Shown: one piece after another, positions 5,830-9,926 of the stretch
Position numbering within the stretch: position 1 is the first letter of the stretch
Layout: each line of letters begins with the position of its first letter
Source of the DNA: Oscillospiraceae bacterium
GTDB lineage: Bacteria; Bacillota; Clostridia; Oscillospirales; Oscillospiraceae
Length of the DNA stretch: 9,926 nucleotides
Direction: 5' to 3'
Assembly (NCBI GenBank): GCA_020025425.1
Contig: JAHHSD010000055.1
Location: 1-9,926, forward strand
Notes under the pieces: generated by a model
Told to the model about the DNA's origin: nothing
Database searches by the model: none
Seen by the model: the letters and a program-made list of their open reading frames with translations, nothing else
Translations under genes and position numbers: made by a program

Positions 5830-6228
5830 TCATTCCACAGGCCGGATATCTGCGATCTCCTGGATGGGCACTGAGGGGCCGCCCACCAGCAGCACCAGGC
5901 CGTTCAGCGTATCCACCCGCTTGATCCGTCCCACCGCTGTCACATAGGCCCCGCCCGCCTTCCGCTCGTCGGGGCGGAAGTAGGTGATGGACACCGGCTG
6001 TCCGTCAGCCAGGGCGTCGGACAGCTTCCCGTTCAAAAGGCCCTTCTCCTCCTCCGTCAGCTCGATCCGCTCCCCGGTCAGCCGCTCAGTCTCCCGGATG
6101 GCCGCCGTGTAGCCGTTCAGCGCCGCAAAGGGGGCAAACTGGGCCGCCCGGTCCAGCATCGGCATTTTGGGCCGATGGTCCGAGACGTGGTGGGGCAGGG
6201 AGATGATATCATCATAGGGTCCTCTCAT
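5830..6228 (-). CDS. YolD-like family protein
   Basis: This 132-residue protein is a YolD-like family member. The N-terminal hallmark is present: MRGPYDDIISLPHHVS, then RPKMPMLDRAAQFAPFAAL, followed by a helix (NGYTAAIRETERLT), an acidic segment and a C-terminal beta-rich domain (PVSITYFRPD, GRIKRVDTLNGLVLL, IQEIADIRP). In Bacillus subtilis, yolD-type genes sit next to Y-family polymerase genes such as uvrX, and they are thought to help or control that polymerase, perhaps replacing UmuD. Here the same pairing is kept: the polymerase stop and this start overlap as ATGA (6225-6228), which suggests translational coupling. Ribosome site GGAGGA lies about nine bases before the start, inside the polymerase gene. 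The molecular function is not firmly established. Confidence 0.88.
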   Translation of the reverse strand: MRGPYDDIISLPHHVSDHRPKMPMLDRAAQFAPFAALNGYTAAIRETERLTGERIELTEEEKGLLNGKLSDALADGQPVSITYFRPDERKAGGAYVTAVGRIKRVDTLNGLVLLVGGPSVPIQEIADIRPVE

Positions 6229-7733
6229 GCTCTGTGTCCTCCGATCCGACTATTCCTGTCCCGGGCGGTGGCCCCCTCCTCCAGGTTCATCCCCTTTAGA
6301 ATGGCATTTTTTCCATACTTTTTCTTAATACTCAGCACCGCCTGCTGCATCCGCCGCTCCCGGTCCAGCTCCGCCTGTCTGCGCTTCTCCTCCTCCAGAT
6401 CGGCAAAGAGGTCCAGCTGCTCGCAGAGCCCATCGGTCAGTGTCTCCTCGGGCACCACCCGGTTGGCGGACAGATTGAGCCGCCGGATCAGCAGCTCCGG
6501 GTCCACGATCCGGTCAAAAAGCCGGGTCACCGCCTCTAAAATCAGCTTGGTGGAGGCGGTGTAGCTCCCCAGCCCCTCCGTGCCGTGGGCGTGCTTGGGG
6601 ATGGTCCGGCCGTACGGGTCGGTGGTCACAGCCCCATGGTACTGTCTGCGGCGCTCCGGGTCGGTGAGGTTCTCCCGGTCATACCCCACCGTCAGGGTCA
6701 GCTGGTCGGTAACCAGTCCGTGGTCCACCAGCTCCAGGGTCAGCAGGTCGGCCATCTCCCGGGCCACCAGCCTGGCCCGATGGGCCGGGTAGGGCTCCTG
6801 GAGCACCTGGCCGGAGCCCACGCTGTTGCTGCCGGGCCGGTAGCTCTTGATATCCGCAATGACAGCGGACTCCCAGCCCCAGGCGTGGTCGATGAGCAGC
6901 TCCGCATTCACCCCGAACAACCGGTAGAGCAGATCCTCGCTCCAGTACTCCCCCGGCCTGCCCAGAGAACATCGGGCCACGTCCCCCATGGTATAGATCC
7001 CGTATTTTTCAAGCTTTTTGGCGTATCCACGGCCCACCCGCCAGAAATCGGTGATGGGCCGGTGGTTCCACAGCTGCCGCCGGTAGCTCATCTCGTCCAG
7101 CTGGGCGATACGCACTCCGTTCCTGTCCGGCTGGACATGCTTGGCCCCGATGTCCAGGGCGATCTTACACAGATACAGGTTGGTGCCGATGCCGGCGGTG
7201 GCCGTGATCCCGGTGGCGGACAGTACATCCAGGATGATCTTCATGGCCAGCTCCCGGGCGGTGAGCCCGTAGGTATCCAGATAGCTGGTCACATCCAGAA
7301 AAACCTCGTCAATGGAGTAGACGTGGATATCCTCCGGCGCGATATACTTCAGATAGACCTGATAGACCCTGGTGCTGTACTCCATATAATAGGCCATTCT
7401 GGGCGGGGCTGTGATGTAGGTCAGCTCCAGCCCCGGACTGCTGTTCAGCCGCTCTGTGCTGCTGGAGGAGCCGGTGAAGATGTGTCCCGGCGCCTTGGCC
7501 AGACGGCGGGCATTGACCTCCCGGACGCGCTGCACCACCTCAAAAAGCCTGGCCCGCCCGGGAATGCCGTAGGCCTTCAGGGCCGGAGAGACCGCCAGAC
7601 AGATGGTTTTCTCCGTGCGGGATGCGTCGGCCACCACCAGGTTGGTGGTCAGCGGGTCCAGTCCCCGTTCCACGCACTCCACCGAGGCATAAAAGGATTT
7701 CAGGTCAATGGCCAGGTAAGTCCTCTCCTTCAT
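6225..7733 (-). CDS. Y-family DNA polymerase (UvrX/DinB/UmuC type)
   Basis: This 502-residue protein is a translesion DNA polymerase of the Y family, close in layout to UvrX. The palm begins AIDLKSFYASVE, with metal-binding D10 and steric-gate Y15, and the second catalytic pair is in YSIDEVFLD (D142, E143). The helix-hairpin-helix region includes FWRVGRGYAKKLEKYGI, and the little finger carries RLNLSANRV. A C-terminal QLDLF (439-443) fits the beta-clamp binding motif. It precedes a basic coiled tail that ends in a segment typical of clostridial homologues (KKYGKNAILKGMNLEEGAT). An insertion in the fingers region (about 85-125) makes it longer than DinB. The start at ATG 7733 was chosen because AGGAGGAG lies just upstream and the family N-terminus begins there; an open frame continues 35 codons upstream without similarity. 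No LexA box of the GAAC-N4-GTTC kind was seen in the promoter. Confidence 0.93.
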   Translation of the reverse strand: MKERTYLAIDLKSFYASVECVERGLDPLTTNLVVADASRTEKTICLAVSPALKAYGIPGRARLFEVVQRVREVNARRLAKAPGHIFTGSSSSTERLNSSPGLELTYITAPPRMAYYMEYSTRVYQVYLKYIAPEDIHVYSIDEVFLDVTSYLDTYGLTARELAMKIILDVLSATGITATAGIGTNLYLCKIALDIGAKHVQPDRNGVRIAQLDEMSYRRQLWNHRPITDFWRVGRGYAKKLEKYGIYTMGDVARCSLGRPGEYWSEDLLYRLFGVNAELLIDHAWGWESAVIADIKSYRPGSNSVGSGQVLQEPYPAHRARLVAREMADLLTLELVDHGLVTDQLTLTVGYDRENLTDPERRRQYHGAVTTDPYGRTIPKHAHGTEGLGSYTASTKLILEAVTRLFDRIVDPELLIRRLNLSANRVVPEETLTDGLCEQLDLFADLEEEKRRQAELDRERRMQQAVLSIKKKYGKNAILKGMNLEEGATARDRNSRIGGHRA

Positions 7734-7773
7734 CTTGTCTCCTCCTCTCCGCCCTGCGGCCTTTCGTCCTTTG

Positions 7774-7802
7774 ATTGTACACAATGCCGGCTTACTTTGC
7801 AA
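7774..7802 (-). promoter_or_regulatory. Promoter of the polymerase operon
   Basis: Read on the minus strand, TTGCAA (7802-7797) is followed after 17 bases by TACAAT (7779-7774). Four of six and five of six bases match consensus. The predicted start near 7767 gives a leader of about 34 bases before ATG 7733, which includes the AGGAGGAG site. It is the only well-spaced promoter seen for this operon. Confidence 0.65.
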
Positions 7803-7833
7803 CCATGCGGCGGCATTCCAGGCCCTGTCCCCA

Positions 7834-7863
7834 TTCACCGGTCAGGAGATCCTGGAATATGAT
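7834..7863 (+). promoter_or_regulatory. Candidate promoter of the DUF4397 gene
   Basis: TTCACC (7834-7839), an 18-base spacer and TATGAT (7858-7863) make a moderate housekeeping-type promoter. It would start near 7870, just before AAAGGAGG (7878-7885), which supports ATG 7889 as the start codon. A sporulation sigma factor cannot be excluded. The match is weak at -35. Confidence 0.4.
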
Positions 7864-7888
7864 GTGGTATCTGCGAGAAAGGAGGCCG

Positions 7889-8875
7889 ATGGAATCTTCT
7901 TTCCATCTCGATTCTATTATGGAACACCCAGAGTTTCCCATGACCCCGATCACACCCCTGCCCAATCCCGGTGAGGGCGGTCCGGTCTATCCCGACCCTT
8001 CCGGGCCCAGCGATGTCATGCCCTCGACTCCTACTGCCCCGGCCACGCCTGTCATCCCGGCCGCACCCACCTTCCCGGCTGAACCCACCTTCCCGGCTGC
8101 GCCCACCTTCCCGGCTGAGCCCACTTTCCCGGCTGCGCCCACCGTCCCGGCTGAACCCACTTTCCCGGCTGCGCCCACCACGCCGGCTCAGCCCGTCTGG
8201 CCCGGGATCGACGTTGTGCCGGTAATCTGGCCTAAATTTGCCAATGTCCGGTTTCTGAATGCCGCCTACGGCTACCGCGCCTTCCGCATCCATGTCTCGG
8301 GCGCCGGTCGGATCAACTTTCTGGGCTACGCATCCACCTCCGGCTACGGCCGGGTGGCTGCCGGCTACCAGACCGTCACCGTGATGGGGCTGGACGGCTA
8401 CGTCTATTTCCAAAAGACCGTCCCCTTCCAGGGCAGCAGCAGCTGCACCATGGCCATCATCAACCGCTCCGGCGGCCTGGATCTGCTCCAGATCCCCGAT
8501 CTCTGCTGCGACCCGTCCAACCGGGTGTCAAACTTCCGGGTCAGCAATTTGGCCTCTTACAGCCAGCCCATCGATGTTCTGCTGGCTGACGGCCGTACCA
8601 TCTATGCTGACCTCCGCTTCAAGGAGACCGCCATGTATAAGCGGATCCGTCCCGGTCATTATGAGTTCCTGTTTGCCAACACCGATCAGCTGCCCATGCC
8701 GCGCTATGCCGACATCGAGAGCCTGGATTCCTCCTTTACCGGTACCTATCCCATTCCCGATGTCCTGGCCTCCCTCTCCCTGACCGTGCGGCCCAATACC
8801 AATTATACGGTCTATCTGCTCACCAGTTCCCCTGAGCCCAACACAATCCAGACCCTGGTGGTGGAGGATCACTGA
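7889..8875 (+). CDS. DUF4397-type protein with proline-rich repeat
   Basis: This 328-residue protein has three parts. Residues 1-59 are a short acidic-proline N-terminus (MESSFHLDSIMEHPEF, then PLPNPGEGGPVYPDPSG). Residues 60-101 are seven hexapeptides of the type PTFPAE/PTFPAA. From about residue 120, two beta-rich domains of DUF4397 type follow: one begins VRFLNAAYGYRAFRIHV, the other at about 215 begins NFRVSNLASYSQPIDVLL, and a CC pair (DLCCDPS) lies between them. DUF4397 domains are usually extracellular or cell-surface modules. Here no signal peptide, membrane segment or sorting signal is visible, so a spore-layer, leaderless or cytoplasmic location is open. ATG 7889 was chosen for AAAGGAGG, although the spacing of three bases is short; starts at 7859/7862 (AGGAG upstream) or 7919 are alternatives. 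It is divergent from the polymerase operon and ends at its own terminator. Confidence 0.75.
   Translation: MESSFHLDSIMEHPEFPMTPITPLPNPGEGGPVYPDPSGPSDVMPSTPTAPATPVIPAAPTFPAEPTFPAAPTFPAEPTFPAAPTVPAEPTFPAAPTTPAQPVWPGIDVVPVIWPKFANVRFLNAAYGYRAFRIHVSGAGRINFLGYASTSGYGRVAAGYQTVTVMGLDGYVYFQKTVPFQGSSSCTMAIINRSGGLDLLQIPDLCCDPSNRVSNFRVSNLASYSQPIDVLLADGRTIYADLRFKETAMYKRIRPGHYEFLFANTDQLPMPRYADIESLDSSFTGTYPIPDVLASLSLTVRPNTNYTVYLLTSSPEPNTIQTLVVEDH
8066..8191 (+). repeat. 18-bp in-frame tandem repeat (seven units)
   Basis: Seven 18-base units of the form CCCACCTTCCCGGCTGMR run from 8066 to 8191, encoding PTFPAE and PTFPAA in strict alternation, so the true period is 36 bases (12 residues). Third-position changes (ACC/ACT) and substitutions (GTC at the fifth unit, ACG at the last) show some age. 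Two more degenerate units (PTAPAT, PVIPAA) precede it at 8030-8065. Gain or loss of units would keep the frame. Confidence 0.93.
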
Positions 8876-8923
8876 GTCACTAACCGCGGCCTTATCCTCA
8901 TTTATTCTCCGTATCCCGGATAA

Positions 8924-8955
8924 AAATGCCTGTCGGACCATTCCGGCAGGCATTT
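8924..8955 (+). terminator. Terminator of the DUF4397 gene
   Basis: A 13-bp stem (8924-8936 with 8943-8955, one T-G wobble, loop ACCATT) with arms beginning AAATGCC and ending GGCATTT lies 49 bases after the stop codon. The T tract is short and interrupted (TTTACAT), so termination may be partial. Confidence 0.7.
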
Positions 8956-9211
8956 ACATGTCACTAGCCTGACATACCGGCCATTCCCATCTGTGCAGGG
9001 CATTATGTCCGCAGAATACCGGAGATCTCTCAGGCCTGCGTACAAAACCGCAGCCCACTTGCACAATTTCCCATCATAACCCCCATCTTCTTGTGTATTT
9101 TGCCGCTTTTCTCCCGCTAATTTGTCATCACATTTAATGTGGTAAAGAGCTTATTGCTTAGTATGACAAAAAAATCGCCTGCTGACACACGATTTATGAT
9201 AAAAATTAGTG
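8956..9211. other. Gene-free stretch with inverted repeats
   Basis: No credible gene is visible in these 256 bases, which are more AT-rich towards the right. Three inverted repeats are clustered. CACATT-T-AATGTG is a perfect 13-base palindrome (9129-9141). TTTGTCAT (9121-9128) has its complement ATGACAAA at 9163-9170, enclosing that palindrome. AAATCG (9172-9177) is matched by CGATTT (9190-9195). They sit 15 to 90 bases upstream of the promoter at 9212, so operators or an upstream RNA are possible. The left part (8956-9060) shows nothing recognisable. Confidence 0.5.
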
Positions 9212-9240
9212 TTGACGCAAACCACACTTGAATATATAAT
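9212..9240 (+). promoter_or_regulatory. Promoter of the HPr-like gene
   Basis: TTGACG (9212-9217), 17 bases, then a perfect TATAAT (9235-9240). Only one base departs from consensus. The start near 9247 gives a purine-rich leader of about 58 bases before ATG 9305. Confidence 0.88.
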
Positions 9241-9304
9241 GTGTACCGTAATAAGAAGAAATCAAGAAAATAATCGCGTTAACCGTAAAGAAAGGAGAAT
9301 ACGC

Positions 9305-9529
9305 ATGATTAAGGAAATTGTTATTAAGGATGAGGCTCAGGTGGAGCGCATTAACCGTCTTGCTAGTACTGTCCCCTATGAGGTTTGGCTCAGCTCTGAG
9401 ACTGTTATGCTGGATGCTCGTTCTCTCCTTGGACTGTTCGCATTGGTTGGTAAGCATGCCCGTGTAGTCGCCGAGGACGATGTGGACCCCAGAGCGTTTG
9501 GCAAGCTGGTCTCCCAGATGGCTGAGTAA
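9305..9529 (+). CDS. HPr-like protein lacking the phosphorylatable histidine
   Basis: This 74-residue protein resembles the HPr phosphocarrier fold. Its clearest feature is VMLDARSLLGLFALVG (34-49), matching the HPr segment with the regulatory serine (SIMGVMSL in typical HPr); S40 is in the Ser46 position. The N-terminal half, where HPr has the His15 active site, contains no histidine (INRLASTVPYEVWL), so it cannot accept phosphate from enzyme I in the usual way. Bacillus Crh also lacks this histidine and works only through the serine, and histidine-free HPr-family proteins are common in Clostridia. It is shorter than standard HPr (about 85-90 residues). ATG 9305 follows AAAGGAG with seven bases between. 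It is a single-gene unit with a strong promoter and terminator. Codons such as GTT, CTT and GCT are used more than in neighbouring genes, in keeping with high expression or separate origin. Confidence 0.75.
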   Translation: MIKEIVIKDEAQVERINRLASTVPYEVWLSSETVMLDARSLLGLFALVGKHARVVAEDDVDPRAFGKLVSQMAE

Positions 9530-9580
9530 GCTCCCCCGGATCGGAATGGCTTATGTGGATGGCCTCCGACTCAGATACGG

Positions 9581-9604
9581 ACAGCGGCTCACTTGCACCG
9601 CTGT
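9581..9604 (+). other. Hairpin downstream of the HPr-like gene
   Basis: ACAGCGG (9581-9587) pairs with CCGCTGT (9598-9604) around a ten-base loop, 51 bases after the stop codon. No T-run follows, and the real terminator is 43 bases further on. The 117 bases between stop codon and terminator hold no gene, so this is a structured 3' untranslated region. Confidence 0.45.
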
Positions 9605-9646
9605 ACAATGACGAATGACAGATCCCCGAGGTCTGACAACAATATT

Positions 9647-9688
9647 CCCGCCCCGGGCCGTTTTCATGCGGCCTGGGGCGGGCTTTTT
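9647..9688 (+). terminator. Terminator of the HPr-like gene
   Basis: A 14-bp GC-rich stem (9647-9660 with 9669-9682, one G-T pair) closes on an eight-base loop, TTTTCATG, and is followed by CTTTTT (9683-9688). This is a strong intrinsic terminator on the plus strand. Confidence 0.9.
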
Positions 9689-9702
9689 GATTCAGTGCAT
9701 AA

Positions 9703-9715
9703 TGGTCCGGGACCA
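9703..9715. other. Short perfect palindrome between terminators
   Basis: TGGTCC-G-GGACCA is a perfect inverted repeat of 13 bases lying between the plus-strand terminator and the tRNA terminator. It has no T-run and no gene next to it that it would obviously control. It may be chance or part of the terminator region. Confidence 0.35.
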
Positions 9716-9720
9716 AAAGT

Positions 9721-9753
9721 AAAAAGCCCGTTTCTTTTCAGAAACGAGCTTTT
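9721..9753 (-). terminator. Terminator of the tRNA-Ala genes
   Basis: The arms 9722-9734 and 9741-9753 pair around a six-base loop. On the plus strand one position (9728/9747) is a C-A mismatch, but in a minus-strand transcript it becomes a G-U pair, so the stem is complete only in that direction. The minus-strand transcript then continues into TTTTT (9725-9721). Orientation is therefore minus, ending the tRNA-Ala unit. Confidence 0.85.
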
Positions 9754-9766
9754 ACTGTGTCCCTAA

Positions 9767-9842
<76 letters not shown>

Positions 9843-9872
9843 AGGTTGAACGGGACACCTATTCAGTTTTGA

Positions 9873-9926
9873 TGGTGGAGATAATCGGGATCGAACCGAT
9901 GACCTCTTGAATGCCATTCAAGCGCT
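9873..9926 (-). tRNA. tRNA-Ala(GGC), second copy, cut by window end
   Basis: From the CCA (9875-9873) to position 9926 this copy is identical, base for base, to the first tRNA-Ala, shifted by 106 bases. It includes the T arm, the anticodon GGC and the start of the D arm; the 5' part lies beyond the window. On the minus strand it is the upstream member, separated from the first copy by about 30 bases, and both likely share one transcript ending at 9721. Confidence 0.95.

Noticed and set aside
7734..7810. LexA/SOS box for the polymerase operon
   Set aside because: No GAAC-N4-GTTC or close variant was found; only an imperfect ATTGTACACAAT element is present.
7734..7838. N-terminal extension of the polymerase by 35 codons
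   Set aside because: The family N-terminus and the AGGAGGAG ribosome site both support ATG 7733, and the promoter at 7774-7802 lies inside the supposed extension.
6585..7862. Plus-strand frame of 425 codons opposite the polymerase gene
   Set aside because: It is a shadow of the Y-family polymerase; composition is G, H and Q rich as expected for an antisense frame.
8066..8191. CRISPR array
   Set aside because: The 18-bp repeats are contiguous, have no spacers and are in frame inside a coding region.

Overview
The window looks like a chromosomal segment from a GC-rich, spore-forming anaerobe of the Clostridia, most like the Oscillospiraceae group (Flavonifractor, Oscillibacter, Intestinimonas and relatives). 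The grounds are strong AGGAGG-type ribosome sites, consensus TTGACA/TATAAT promoters, a GerMN-domain gene fragment, a DUF3783 gene, a YolD plus Y-family polymerase pair, a clostridial HPr-like protein, and tRNA genes with encoded CCA. The species assignment is inference from gene types and base composition, not a database match. No phage, transposase or CRISPR array was seen.

Layout, left to right. 1-312 is the C-terminal end of a GerMN-domain protein. A promoter whose -35 box overlaps that gene's stop codon, with an inverted repeat between and over its boxes, leads into an O-acetylhomoserine sulfhydrylase-type PLP enzyme (396-1679) and, after a GAAA-capped hairpin, a DUF3783 protein (1734-2117). 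A perfect consensus promoter drives tRNA-Leu(GAG) (2204-2290), whose terminator begins at the CCA end. 2330-2893 has no gene: a cluster of short palindromes, two strong terminators without an evident upstream gene, and a promoter zone with 11-bp-phased direct repeats. KtrB (2894-4234) and KtrA (4259-4906) follow as a two-gene potassium uptake operon.

A bidirectional terminator (4952-4993) separates that operon from a minus-strand operon: Y-family DNA polymerase (7733 to 6225), YolD-like protein (6228 to 5830, ATGA overlap) and a metallo-beta-lactamase-fold hydrolase (5792 to 5001). Divergent from it, on the plus strand, is a DUF4397-type protein with a proline-rich tandem repeat encoded by 18-bp units (7889-8875).

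The right end holds a gene-free, AT-richer regulatory stretch with several inverted repeats, a strong promoter, a 74-residue HPr-like protein without the phosphorylatable histidine (9305-9529), its terminator, and two tandem minus-strand tRNA-Ala(GGC) genes, the second cut by the window end.

Most of the genes are familiar families. The least explained parts are the palindrome cluster at 2337-2681, the repeat protein at 7889-8875, the HPr-like protein with its palindromic upstream region, and the operator-like repeats before the sulfhydrylase and ktr genes.
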